The position numbers and the translations under genes were made by a program. Positions 18,601 through 33,600 of a stretch of DNA of 64,000 bases are shown here, piece after piece; the stretch's first letter is position 1, and every line of letters starts with the position of its first letter. Source of the stretch: Croceivirga sp009797885 (GTDB taxonomy: Bacteria; Bacteroidota; Bacteroidia; Flavobacteriales; Flavobacteriaceae). The notes under the pieces were generated by a model that saw nothing but the letters and a program-made list of their open reading frames with translations, searched no databases and was not told the origin of the DNA. The stretch spans positions 62,001 to 126,000 of the forward strand of contig AP035880.1 in the NCBI GenBank assembly GCA_045866215.1. The letters run 5' to 3'.

Positions 18601-21600
18601 TGGCGCCGATGGGTTGGTCTACTGTAGATCGGCTATACAGCGTACCGCGCTGACCCTAAACATCTCCGACGACAGCCTGTCTAATATCCAGCCAAAGGCG
18701 GAGTGCAGGGACACTACAATTCGACTGGACATTTACGGCACGGCTACCCTGGATCCCTCCCTTATGGACAACGGTAGCGATGGTTGCGGGATTTCACTGG
18801 CGCTGTCCGATACCAGCTTTACTACCATCGGCGATAAAACGGTAACCCTAACGGTGACTGATATCAGCGGCACCGCTAAAAGCTGTACGGCCAAGGTGAC
18901 CGTGATTGGCCTCCCTTCAAACCTGTTTGTCACTACCTGGGACACCACCAAACCCGGAGTTTCCGATGGGAATTCCATCAAAATACCCGCCGTGGGGACC
19001 TATGATGTGGATCTGGGCAATGACGGCAGCTATGAACTGCAGGGCCAGACTGGGACCACAGAAATCAATGTCACCACCCATAATTATCCTGCCGGGAAAA
19101 TACAGGTGGCCCTTCGTAATGCGGAATCTGGGAACCTGACCAGGATATGGTTCAATAATACGGGCGACAAACGGAAGCTGCTCTTCGTGGACCAATGGGG
19201 CACCTCAATGGCCTGGAGTTCCATGGAAGGTGCATTTCATGGCTGTTCCAATCTGGAGATCAAGGCAATCGATGCCCCCGACCTGGGCAGTGTGACCAAT
19301 ATGAGTGAGACGTTTGCAGGGTGCATTGCACTTACGGGAACAACGGGCCTCTCCACTTGGAACACGGCCAAGGTAACCAACATGTCAGGGATGTTTGCCA
19401 GTGCAATCGCCTTTAAGGGGGACATCAGTTCCTGGAACACAGGCAGCGTGTCCAATATGGATCATATGTTTGCTGTCGCAACCGCCTTTGACCGGGACAT
19501 TGGTTCATGGAATACCGGCAACGTAATAAGTATGGCTGGCATGTTTCTAAGTGCAAGTACCTTTAACCAGGATATCGGTTCCTGGAATGTGGCCAAGGTA
19601 GAAAATATGGAATCGATATTTCAGGGCGCAATTGCCTTCGACCAAAACATCGGTTCCTGGAAGACGGGCAATGTGACCAATATGTCGGGAATGTTCTGGA
19701 AAGCAACGGCCTTTGATCAAAACATCGGTTCCTGGAATGTGGCCAAAGCGGAAAATATGGGATCTATGTTCCGGGAGGCAAGCGCCTTTAACCAAAACAT
19801 CGGTTCCTGGAATGTGGCCAGCGCAACCCATATGGGCCATATGTTTTTTCTTGCAACTGCCTTTGACCAAAACATCGGTTCCTGGAATGTGGCCGAGGTG
19901 ACCACTATGCAAACCATGTTTTCCGGTGCAACTGCCTTTGACCAAAACATTGGTTCCTGGAACGTGGCCAAAGTGGAAAATATGGGGTCAATGTTCCAGG
20001 GTGCAACCGCCTTTAACCAGGACATCGGTTCCTGGAATGTGGGCAATGTGACTGCAATGGGCTCCATGTTCCGGGGCGCAACCACCTTTAACCAAAACAT
20101 TGGTTCTTGGAATGTGGCCAAAGTGACCAATATGGTTTCCATGTTCAATGGCGCGAGCGCCTTTGACCAAAACCTGGGGACTTGGAACCTGAAGCAACTA
20201 AGCCTTGGCAGCTCCATGCTTAATGGCACTGCGCTCTCCGTGAACAATTGGGATGCCACCCTCATCGATTGGCATAAACAGGGCTTCACCAACACCCCCA
20301 CCATTGGAGCCTCTGGACTGGTCTATTGCAAAGCCTACGCCGAGCGGGCCGCTCTGACCTTGAACATCACTGGCGACAGCCCGGAGGATACTGACCCAAC
20401 ACCCCAGTGCAAGTCGGTAGTGACACTAACACTGGGCACCAACGGTACGGCCACCCTGGATCCCTCCCTGGTGGACGACGGTTCCAGCGATACCTGCGCA
20501 AGCGTCTCGCTAAGCGTTTCCCCAAGCAGTTTCACGACCTCCGACCTCGGCCCAAATACGGTGACCCTTACAGTGACTGACGGTAACGGGAACACAAGTA
20601 CCTGTCAGGCCACGGTGAACGTATGGGCGGAAAATCCCACAAGCGTATTCGTCACCACCTGGAACACCACTTACTTTGGCAGGTCCGACGATAACTCCAT
20701 CACCATCCCCGCTACGGGGACCTATGATGTGGACCTCGGCAATGATGGCTCATTTGAACTACTGGACCAGAGCGACATCACCGAAATCAATGTTACCACA
20801 TATAATTATCCCGCAGGGGAGATACAGGTGGCCCTTCGCAATGCCATCTCTGGAAACGGGACCCTGGAAAGGATAAGCTTTTGGACATACAACTATGAAG
20901 CCGATAGGGATAAGCTACTCTCCGTGGACCAGTGGGGCAGCAGTATCTCCTGGAGCACTATGAGGTCTGCATTTGACAGCTGTAGCCTTATGGACGTCAA
21001 AGCGACCGATACGCCCAACTTGGGCAGCGTGAGCGGTATGTCCAGTATGTTTTCCGGGTGTACCTCACTTAGGGGGAATGCGAGCTTCTCCAACTGGAAT
21101 ACGGACAAGGTAACCAATATGCGCAATATGTTCAGCGGTGCAAGCACCTTTAATCAGGACATCGGTTCCTGGAACACCAGCAGCGTGGCCAGTATGGCCA
21201 ATATGTTCAGTGGTGCAAGCACCTTTGACCAGGACATCAGTTCCTGGGACGTCAGCCAGGTGGAATATATGAGCGGCATGTTTCACGGGGCAACCGCCTT
21301 TAACCAAAACATTGGTTCATGGAACACATCCAAGGTATATTATATGAGCAACATGTTCAATGGCGCAACCGCCTTTGACCAGAACCTGGGCAATTGGAGC
21401 CTGAAAGGGTTGGCCTATGGTTCCAAAATGTTAGACAATACGGCACTTTCCGTTGACAACTGGGATGCTACGCTTATCGGTTGGCACAATCAGGGCCTAA
21501 GCAAGATCAATACTGTAAACATCGGCGCCCTGGGACTGGTCTATTGCCATGCTTTTGCACAACGTCAAGAGTTGGGGTCTGATTTTAACTTTATCGGTGA

Positions 21601-24600
21601 CAGTCCAAAGGTTTCCCGGCCGTCGGCGTATTGCAAGACAGCCTCAGTCCAACTGGGTACCAATGGCACGGTCACCCTGGAACCCTTACTTCTGGATAAC
21701 GGTTCCTCCACTCCCTGTGGGGTTGAGTCCTTGTCCTATTTCGTGTCCCCAAACACCTTTTCCACCTCCCATCTTGGTCCAAACAACGTGACCCTTACGG
21801 TGCAATCTGCCTCCGGCCATACGGACACCTGCTATACCACGGTAAATGTCATGTATGAGGATCCTAAAGGCGCATTTGTAACCACCTGGGACACCACCAA
21901 AATCAGCAACGGCTCGTCTGGGAGTAACGAAATCGCCATCCCCGCCATTGGGACCTTCCATGTGGACCTGGGCAATGACGGGATTTACGAGCTGACGAAC
22001 AAGACCGTGATCGAGGGCAGGTCCTTGATCGTGAATGTCACCGAATATACCAACCCTGCTACCAGTAATAAATTTACCGCCGGGGAGATCCAGGTGGCCC
22101 TTCTTAATACTGCTTCCGGGACCACCCTGACCGGGATACAGTTCAACAATAAAGGCGACAAGGATAAGCTCCTCTCCGTGGACCAATGGGGCAGTAGTAT
22201 CGCCTGGAGCACTATTGAGGAGGCATTTCATGGCTGTACCAACCTAGAGGTCAAGGCCACGGATGCCCCCGACCTTAGCAAGGTGACCAGTATAGAAAGC
22301 ATGTTCCGCAGGTGTACCTCATTTATGGGGAATGCGAACCTCTCCAAGGCCACCCTCTCCAACTGGGACACCAGCAACGTGACCGATATGAGCTATATGT
22401 TCGCTGACTGTAGCGCGTTTACCGGAACAGCAACGGACTTTTCCACCTGGGACACCAGTAAGGTGACCGATATGGCCGGCATGTTCAATGGCGCAACCGT
22501 CTTTGACCGGGACATCGGTTCCTGGGATGTGGGCAACGTGACCACTATGAGGTGGATGTTTAATGCCACAAAGGCTTTTAACCGGGACATTAGTTCCTGG
22601 GACACAGAAAGCGTAACTGACATGACTGGCATGTTCGAGCAAGCAAGCGGCTTTAACCAGAACATCGGTTCCTGGAATGTGGCCAACGTGACCAATATGA
22701 CCAACATGTTCAATTACGCAACCGCCTTTGATCAAAACCTGGGCAATTGGAGCCCAAAAAAGTTGGCCAATGGCAGGTTTATGCTCAATCAGAGTGGGCT
22801 TTCCATGGACAACTGGGACGCGACGCTCAAAGGCTGGCACAAGCAGGACCTTACCAACACGCCCACCATCGGGGCCGATGGCCTGGTCTACTGCACCGCC
22901 TATGCCGAGCGTGCTGCGCTGCCCTTCAACTTTGTCGGGGACAGCCCGGAAATCCTGCCGAAGGCCGAATGTCATCCGCAACTGACACTGCAACTGGACC
23001 TGGACGCCAGCGCCACAGCCACCCTAACGACCGACCTTGTCGACAATGGTTCGAGCAAGACTACCTGTGGACCCATTTCACTAAGCCTGTCCCAGAGCAA
23101 TTTCACGACCGCTGATCTCGGCACAAAAACGGTGACCCTCACCGCGACAGACCCCAATGGGAATACGGATACCTGTACCACCACCTTGACCGTCGAGAGT
23201 TATGCTGCCTCCACCTTCGTCACCACCTGGGACACGACCAAAACCAGTTCCCGCTCATCCAACAGCAACTCCATCACCATCCCCGCAACGGGGACCTACG
23301 ATGTGGACCTGGGCAATGACGGTATCTATGACCTGTTCGATCAGACCGATGAAACTACCGTGAATGTCACCAACTATACTGACCCTGATGGTAACAACTA
23401 CGCGGCGGGGGAGATACAAGTGGCCCTTCGCAATCACTCCAGTACCGAAAAACTGACCAGGATACATTTCAACAATTCGGATGACAATGACAGGCAGAAG
23501 TTGCTTTCGGTGGACCAATGGGGCAATATCCCCTGGAGTACCATGGAGGATGCATTTTTCGGCTGTACCAATCTGGATGTGCTGGCGACCGATGCCCCAG
23601 ATCTAAGCAGTGTGACCAGTATGTCCTTAATGTTTGCTGGATGTTTGGCACTCAAGGCTGAGACGGGCTTCACTACCTGGAACACCAGCAAGGTGACCGA
23701 TATGACCAGCATGTTTGGCAGTGCGATCGCCTTTAACGGGGACATTAGTTCCTGGAACACCAGCAGCGTTACCACTATGGCCGGAATGCTTGTGGGCACC
23801 GCCGCCTTTGACCAGAACCTGGGGGCATGGGACCTGAGGCAGTTAACCAAAGGTATCGGCATGCTCAACAACAGCGGGCTCTCCGTGGAGAACTGGGACA
23901 ACACCTTGATCGGTTGGCACGGGCAGAGCTTTACCAATACCCCCACTATTAACGCTTTGGGGCTGATCTACTGCAAGGCCCATGCTGAGCGTGACGCATT
24001 GACCTTCAATATTTCCGGCGATGTCCTGTCAGATGGCGATCCAGAAGCGGTATGCAAGGAAGCGGTGACGCTCCGATTGGGCTCCGACGGTACGGCCATC
24101 CTGGATCCCGCTCTTGTGGACGACGGTAGTGTGGGTTGCGGGGGCACCTCACTAAGCTTATCAAAAAACAGCTTTACCACTTCCGATATTGATGATATAC
24201 ACACAGTGACCCTGACGGTCACCGGCGGCAATAACAAGACCAACACCTGCACGGCCACGGTAATCGTGGAAGATTCCGCAAGTATATTTGTGACCACCTG
24301 GGACACCACCAAATCCGGTATATCCGATGGCAACTCGCTCAATATTCCTTTGTCCGGGACCTACGATGTGGATTTGGGCAATGATGGCAGCTATGAACTG
24401 CGGGACCAGGGCGGGAACCTTAGCGTGGATGTCACTGAATATAACTATACCGCCGGGGAGATACAGGTGGCCCTCCGTAATGCTGCCTCCGGTGCCGGGG
24501 ACCTGACCGGGATACGTTTCGCCCTAAACCAAGAGAACGACAAACTGAAGCTGCTCTCGGTGGACCAATGGGGCAGCAGTATAGCCTGGAGTTCCATGAA

Positions 24601-27600
24601 CAATGCATTTGCCCAATGTTCCAATCTGGACGTTTTGGCAACCGATGCCCCCGACCTAAGCAATGTGACCACTATGGTTTATATGTTTTTCGGGTGCACG
24701 GCCCTCGAGGGCACGGCAACGAACAACTTCTCCGGTTGGAACACCAGCAAGGTGACCAATATGGGGTCACTATTTTCGGGCGCAAGCAACTTTAACCAGG
24801 ACATCAGTTCCTGGAACACCAGCAACGTGACCCAGATGGGCGACATGTTTCGGAATGCCACCGTCTTTGACCAGGACCTCGGTTCCTGGAACACCAGCAA
24901 CGTGACCAATATGGGCGGTATGTTCAACGGTGCTACAACCTTTAATCAGGACCTCAATTCCTGGGACACCAGCAATGTGACCAATATGTTTTACATGTTC
25001 TCCAGTGCAAGTGCCTTTAACGGAAACATCACTTCCTGGAACACCAGCAAGGTGGCCAGTATGGTCAACATGTTCAATGGGGCAAGCGCCTTTAATCAGA
25101 ACATTGGTTCCTGGAACACGGGTGGGGTGTTCAATATGGAAGACATGTTCGCCAGGGCGAGTGCCTTTAACGGGGACATCGGGTCCTGGAACACCGCCAA
25201 GGTGGAGAATATGTCCGATATGTTCCGGAGCGCGAGTTCCTTTAACGCAGCAATCGGTTTGTGGAACATTGGCGGTGTGACCAATATGGAAAGGATGTTT
25301 TTTAATGCAAGTGCCTTTAACCAGAATTTGGGTGGATGGAATCTGACGCAGTTGACCAATGGCACCAATATGCTCTACAACTGTGGGCTCTCCATGGAGA
25401 ACTGGGACAACACGCTGATCGGTTGGAAAAACCAGAGCCTCACCAACACGGTCACCATTGGCGCCTCCGGACTGATCTACTGTACCGCCGGTTCCGAGCG
25501 TGCCGCACTGACTCTTAACATTACCGGTGACCGCGCGGAAACCACTGCGCCAACGGCGCAGTGCAAGACCACGGTAGCACTGCAATTGGGCACAAGGGGT
25601 GCGGCTACCCTAACGACCGACCTTGTGGACGATGGTTCCAACGATACCTGTGGCATTGCTTCGCTAGTTCTGTCCCAAAACAGTTTCACCACCTCAGACC
25701 TCGGCGCAAATACGGTCACCCTTACGGTGACCGACTCCAATGGGAACAAAAACACCTGCCAAGCCACTGTGAACGTATGGGCAGACAATCCCGCAAGCGT
25801 ATTTGTCACCACATGGGACACCACCAAATCCGGCTCCTCCAACGGGAACTCCATCACCATCCCCGCCACTGGAACTTATGATGTGGACCTCGGTAACGAT
25901 GGTTCCTTTGAACTGCTGGACCAGGAAGGGATAACCGAAATCAATATTACCTCCTATAACCATCCCGCTGGGGAAATACAGGTGGCCCTTCGCAATGCCA
26001 TCTCCGGAAATGGGACCCTGAGCAGGATACATTTTCCCTTTGGTCAAACCGACGATAGGCAGAAGCTGCTCTCTGTGGACCAATGGGGCAGTAGCATCTT
26101 GTGGAGCACTATGCAGGATGCCTTCCATGGATGTACCAATCTGGACGTTTTGGCTACCGATGTTCCGGACCTAAGTAATGTGACCAATATGGGTCAGATG
26201 TTTTTTAGGTGCTCCACGCTCAAGGGAACGGCGACCAATAATTTTTCCGGTTGGAACACCAGCAATGTGACCAACATGGCCTTCCTGTTCGCTGGCGCAA
26301 GTGCCTTCAATCAGGATCTGGATTCGTGGAATGTGTCCAAGGTGACCACTATGGAACAAATGTTTTCCGGGACAAGGGCCTTTGACCAGGATTTGGATTC
26401 CTGGAACACGGGCAAGGTGACCGATATGTCCAATATGTTTTACAATGCCAGTGCCTTTAACGGGGACATCCGTTCCTGGGACACCAGCAACGTGGACGAT
26501 ATGTCCTGGATGTTCGCTGGCGCAAGCAGCTTTGACCGCAACATCGGTTCCTGGAATACGGTCAAGGTGAGCGATATGGACTCCATGTTCTCTGGTGCAA
26601 GCGCCTTTGATCAGAACCTGGGGAATTGGTACATGGGGAAGGTGAGCGATGGTATCGGTATGCTCAACAACAGTGGGCTCTCGGTAGCCAACTGGGATGC
26701 CACACTAATTGGTTGGCACGGCCAGAACCTTACCAACACACCTCTCATCGGTGCCTCCGGCCTAGCCTACTGCATGGCCCATACCGAGCGTGCCGCGCTA
26801 ACCCTAAAAGTTACCGGCGATAGCCTATCAGATGCCAATCCGGTAGCTGCATGCAAGGAGGTGGTAACGCTCCGATTGGGCCCCGAGGGTACGGCCACCC
26901 TCGATCCCTCCCTTTTGGACAACGGTAGCCAGAGTTGCGGGGGCATCTCACTAAGCCTGTCAAAGACCAACTTCACCACTGAAGACATTGGCACTTATCC
27001 CCCTATATGCCAATATCAAGGTGACCCTTGGGACCCCGCTACCGGCGCTGGATGCCGCACTTGTATGCAAGAATACCAACGATGCCTACGGGACCGCAGC
27101 AGTGCCATCGAAGCAAACGCGGTCACCCTAACGGTGACCGACCCCGATGGGATGACGGATGACTGCACGACCTCGGTAATAGTGGAAGATTCCGCAAGCG
27201 TATTTGTGACCACCTGGGATACCACCAAGTCCGGTATATCCGACGGGAACTCACTCAATATTCCTTTGGTAGGGACCTACGATGTGGACCTGGGCAATGA
27301 TGGCAGTTATGAACTAACGGACCAGACCGGAACCCTTATCGTGGATGTCACCGACCATAACTATACCGCCGGGGAGATACAGGTGGCCCTCCGCAATGCC
27401 ATCTCAGGAGTCGGGGACCTGACAGGGATACAGTTCAACAAGACAGGTGATCTTCAGAAACTGCTTGCCGTGGATCAATGGGGCAGCAGCATCCTTTGGA
27501 GTACTGTAAACGCCGCATTTTACGGGTGTAGCAACATGGACGTTAAGGCATCGGACGTTCCCGACCTGAGCAACGTGACCGATTTAAGTCAGATGTTTAG

Positions 27601-30600
27601 AGGAGCGACCACCTTTAACGGAGATATCAGTTCCTGGAACACAAGCAAGGTAACCAATATGGACTGGATGTTCTGGAATGCAAACGCCTTTGACCAGGAC
27701 CTCGGTTCTTGGAACGTGTCCAACGTTATCAGTATGAAAGCCATGTTTGCTTATGCAAGTACCTTTGACCAGGACCTTGGTTCCTGGAACACAAACAGTG
27801 TGACGGACATGTACGGCGTGTTTGCTGGTGCCACTGCTTTTAACCAGGACATCGGTTCCTGGAATACGGGCATCGTGACCGACATGAGCTTCATGTTCGA
27901 TGGCGCAAGTGCCTTTGACCAGAACATTGGTTCTTGGGACACCAGCAACGTGACCAAAATGGGCTGGATGTTTCAGGATGCGACAGCCTTTGATCAGGAC
28001 ATTGGTTCATGGAATACGGCCATGGTGACCAATATGGACTCCATGTTCAATGGGGCAAGCGCCTTTAACCAAAACATCGGTTCCTGGAACACCGCACAGG
28101 TGACCACTATGATGTCCATGTTCAATGATGCGAGCGCCTTTGACCAGAATCTGGGAAATTGGGACCTGGCAGCGTTGACCGAAGCCCTCAGTATGCTCAA
28201 CAAAAGTGGTCTCTCGGTTGCCAACTGGGACAACACGATTATCGGTTGGTACAACCAGAGACAGGGCTTCACCAATACCGTAACCATCGGTGCTTCCGGT
28301 TTGGTCTATTGTACGGCCGGAGATGAGCGTGCCGAGTTGAACAACAATTACCCTTTCAGTATTACTGGCGATAGCGCAGAAACTACAGCCCCAACAGCAC
28401 AATGCAAGACGACGGTGACACTCCGACTGAACGCCAATGGTACCGCTACCCTGGAAGCCTCCCTTGTGGACGATGGTTCCAGTGATGCCTGCGGCAACGT
28501 CACACTAAATGTATCAACAAATAGCTTTACGACCGCCAATCTTGGTGGGAACATAGTCACGCTTACAGTGACCGACCCCAATGGGAACAAGGCCGAATGT
28601 CCTGCTACAGTAATCGTGGAGGACCCCAATAGCGTATTTGTGACCACATGGAAAACGGACATTTCTGGTACGACCAACAGCAACACCATTACCATCCCTG
28701 CCATTGGGACCTACGATGTGGATTTGGGCAATGATGGCAGCTATGAACTAACGGACCAGAACGGGACCATTACTGTGGATGTCACTGCCTATAACTATTC
28801 CCCCGGAGAGATACAGGTGGCCCTCCGCAATCACTCCAGTACCGAAAAACTGAACAGTATACGGTTCAACGAGGGTGGCGATGGGAAGCTGCGTTCCGTG
28901 GACCAATGGGGTAGTACGATAGCCTGGACCACCATGGAAAATGCGTTTAACGGCTGTGTAGATCTGGAGATGAAGGCCACGGACGCCCCCGACCTCAGTG
29001 GTGTGACCGATATGTCCAATATGTTCAACGGATGTACCTCCCTTACAGGGACGACAAGCTTCTCCACCTGGAACACCAGCAAGGTGACCGATATGCACCG
29101 GATGTTCCTGAGGGCAAGCAATTTTAATCAGGACATTGGTTCCTGGAATACGGAAAGTGTGACCAATATGGGCTACATGTTCCAGGGCGCAAGCACCTTT
29201 GATCAGGACATCAGCTCCTGGAACGTATCCAAGGTGACCAATATGAACTGGATGTTCCAGGGCGCAACTGCCTTTGATAAGAACATCGGTTCCTGGAACA
29301 CCAGCAGTGTGGAGAATATGGACTCCATGTTCTGGAATGCAACCAGCTTTAATCAGAATATCGATTCCTGGGACACCAGTAAGGTGAACGATATGGCGGG
29401 CATGTTCTGGAATGCAACCAGCTTTAACCAGGACATCAGTGGTTGGAACACAAGCAACGTGACCACTATGATGATTATGTTCAAGAACGCAACGGCCTTC
29501 AATGTGGACATCGGCAGTTGGAACACAAGTAAAGTGGCCGATATGAGTTCAATGTTTTATTCCGCAACCGCTTTTAACCAGGACATCGGTTCCTGGGACA
29601 CCAGCAAGGTGAAATTTATGCAATTCATGTTTCAGAACGCAACCGCCTTTGATCAGGACATCAGTTCCTGGAAAACCGGCAGTGCGGAGAATATGGCGGG
29701 GATGTTCGAGAGCGCTAGCACCTTTAACCAGGACATCAGCGGTTGGAACACAAGCAACGTGACCCGAATGGAATCTATGTTTAATCAGGCAACCACCTTT
29801 AATGTGGATATCGGTAGTTGGAACACCAGTAAGGTGACCGATATGGGCGAAATGTTCAATGGGGCCAGTGCCTTCAACGGAAACATTGGTTCGTGGAACA
29901 CGCCCAAAGTGGAGGATATGGGCAACATGTTCAATGGGGCAAGCGCCTTTGACCAGGACATCAGTTCATGGGACACGGGCGAAGTTCAAAATATGGCCAA
30001 TATGTTCAATGGCGCAAGTACCTTTAACAGGAACATCGGTTCCTGGAACACCAGCAAAGTGACCGATATGCTTTCCATGTTCACTAATGCAACCGCATTT
30101 GACCAGAACCTGGAGAATTGGTACATGGGGGCGTTGACCAATGGCACCAATATGCTGGACAACAGTGGGCTCTCCGTGGACAACTGGGACAAAACGATCA
30201 TCGGTTGGGACAGACAGGGCTTTACCAACGATGTCACCGTCGGCGCTTTAGGACTGGTCTACTGTAGGGCCCGTACCCAGCGTGACGCATTGAAACTCGA
30301 GGGCTTTAACATTACCGGCGACAGCAAGGCGACTACCCAACCAACGGCCGGGTGCCAGCAGACCGCGGTGACGCTACAACTGGGCTTTAATGGCACGGCC
30401 ACCCTGACACCCGATCTTGTAGACGACGGTAGCGATGGTTGTGGAATCTCACTGGGACTGGATAAAACCAGCTTCACGACAGCGGATATTGGCACAGAAA
30501 CAGTGACCTTAACGGTGGACGATGGCAGCACCACAGCCGAGTGTACTGCCACGGTAACCGTAGCGGCGTATCCCACGACTGTATTCGTAACCACCTGGAA

Positions 30601-33600
30601 CACCTCCAACGCCTCTTCAATCACCATCCCCGCCACTGGGACCTACGATGTGGATCTGGGCGCTGACGGAAGCTATGAACTATTGGACCAGACCGATGAA
30701 ACTACCGTGGATCTCACGGACCATACGGCCGGGCAAATTCAAGTGGCCCTTCGAAATCACTCCAGTACCGAAAGACTGACAAGGATAGCGTTCAACAATG
30801 GCGGCGACAAGGAGAAGCTGCTCTCAGTGGACCAATGGGGCAGCAGCATAGCCTGGAGCAGCATGGAAGGCGCATTTCATGGCTGTAGCAATCTGGAGGT
30901 CAAGGCGACCGATGCCCCCGACCTGAGCAATGTGACCAATATGCACGGGATGTTCAGGAACTGTAGCTGGCTTAAGGGAACGACCGGCCTCTCCAACTGG
31001 AACACGGCCAAGGTGACCAATATGGGCTTTATGTTTTTTCTCGCAGGCAACTTTAAAGGGAATATCGGTTCGTGGAACACAGCAGAGGTAACCACTATGG
31101 AGCGGATGTTTGAAGGCGCCGAAGCCTTTGACCAAAACATTGGCGGTTGGAACACAAGCAAGGTTGAGAACATGGCATATATGTTCTATGGAATCGCATC
31201 CTTCGACCAGGACATCGGTTCCTGGAACACCGGTAGTGTGACCGATATGAACTCCATGTTTTACCATGCAAACGACTTTGACCAGGATATTAGCGGTTGG
31301 AACACAAGCAAGGTCAAGAACATGTCCAATATGTTCTACGACGCAGTTACCTTTAATCAAGACATTGGCAGCTGGGATGTGGGCAGCGTCACCAACATGT
31401 ACGGGATGTTCCAAGAAGCCCAATACTTCGACCAGGACATCGGTTCCTGGGACACAAGCGAGGTAACCGATATGAATAGAATGTTTAAAGCTGCATATGT
31501 CTTTAACAGGGACATTAGCGGCTGGAACACCGGGAAGGTGACCAATATGTACGAGATGTTCTATGGTGCAGGGGACTTTGACCAGGACCTTGGGGATTGG
31601 GACCTGGGGGCATTGACCAAAGACGAAAACCTTAGTGGTGGCCGCAGAATGCTCGATTACAGTGGGCTTTCCGTGGACAATTGGGACAACACCATCATCG
31701 GTTGGCACGATAAGGGTTATCATGATGCAACCAAATTCCCTAGTTTCCAGACCATCGGCGCCTCCGGCCTGGTTTACTGCAATGCCCGCACCCAACGTGA
31801 CGATTTTGACACTAAAATTACCGGTGACAGCAAGGCAACTACCCAAACAAAGGCAAGTTGCAAAGCCGTAACACTCGAATTGGGCACCGATGGCACGGCC
31901 ACCCTGACCATCGAAGATGTGGACGGCGGCAGTGATGGTTGTGGAATCACCCTGGGCCTTTCCGAAACCAGCTTTGATGCCACCGCCCTTGGGGACAACA
32001 CGGTGACCTTGACGGTGACCGACCCCGACAGCACCACGAAGACCTGTACCGCCACGGTGACCGTGGGGGACAGCACACTCCCCACCCCAAGTTGCAGGGA
32101 CACCAGCGTACAACTTAGCGCCTCGGGCAGCGCAACGATAGCCACCTCGGACATCGACAACGGCTCCTCCGACAACAGTGGCACCGCCGTTACCCTTTCC
32201 CTGGACACCACCAGCTTTGGCTGTTCCGACCTTGGGGACAACACGGTGACCTTGACGGTGACCGACGCCAGCAGCAACTCGGACAGCTGTACCGCCACGG
32301 TGACCGTAGAGGACAGCACGCTCCCCACTCCAGGTTGCCAGGACATCAGCGTACAACTGGGCGCATCGGGCAGCGCAACAATCACTACATCGGACATCGA
32401 CAATGGTTCCTCCGACAACTGCGGGAGCGTCACCCTGGCCTTGTCCAAGACCAGCTTTGGGGCCAATGAGCTTGGGGACAACACGGTGACCTTGACGGTG
32501 ACCGACGCCAGCAGCAACTCGGACAGCTGTACGGCAACGGTGACCGTGGGGGACAGCACGCTCCCCACGCCAAGTTGCAAGGACATCAGCGTGGAACTGG
32601 ATACCTCGGGCAGCGCAACAATAGCCACATCCGACATCGACAACGGCTCCTCCGACAACAGTGGCACCGCCGTTACCCTTTCCCTGGACACCACCAGCTT
32701 TGGCTGTTCCGACCTTGGGGACAAAACGGTGACCTTGACGGTGACCGACGCCAGCAGCAACTCGGACACCTGTACCGCTACGGTAACGGTGGAGGACAAA
32801 ACGGCGCCCACGCCAAGTTGCCGGGACATCAGCGTACAACTGGGCGCATCGGGTAGCGCAACGATAATGGCGGCGGACGTCGACAACAGTTCCAGCGATA
32901 CCTGCGGGAGCATTACCCTGGCCTTGTCCAAGACCAGCTTTGATGCCGACGAGCTAGGGGACAACACGGTGACCCTTACCGCAACGGACGCCAGTAGCAA
33001 CTCGGACAGCTGTACGGCAACGGTGACCGTGGGGGACAATACGCTCCCCACCCCAAGTTGCAAGGACATCAGCGTGGAACTGGACACCTCGGGCAGCGCA
33101 ACGATCGCCGCCTCGGATATCGACAACGGTTCCTCCGACAACAGTGGTACCGTCGTTACCCTTTCCCTGGACATCACCAGCTTTGGCTGTTCCGACCTGG
33201 GGGACAACACGGTGACCTTGACGGTAACGGACGCCAGCAGCAACTCGGACAGCTGTACCGCCACGGTGACGGTGGAGGACAAAACGGCCCCCTCACCAAG
33301 CTGCCGGGACATCAGCGTACAACTGGGCTCATCGGGCAGTGCAACGATTATCACATCGGACGTGGATAACGGTTCCAGCGATACCTGCGGGAGTGTTACC
33401 CTGGCCTTGTCCAAAGCCAGCTTTGGTGCCAACGAGCTTGGGAACAACACGGTGACCTTGACGGTGACCGATGCCAGCAGCAACTCGGACAGCTGTACGG
33501 CTACGGTGACCGTGGGGGACAGCACGCTCCCCACCCCCAGCTGCCAGGACATCGGCGTGGAACTGGATGCCTCGGGCAGCGCAACAATAGCCACATCCGA

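Noticed and set aside
30824..32839. A 671-codon minus-strand frame overlapping modules 14 and the stalk start
   Set aside because: It is another shadow of repetitive coding DNA, with tandem low-complexity text and no promoter or family similarity.
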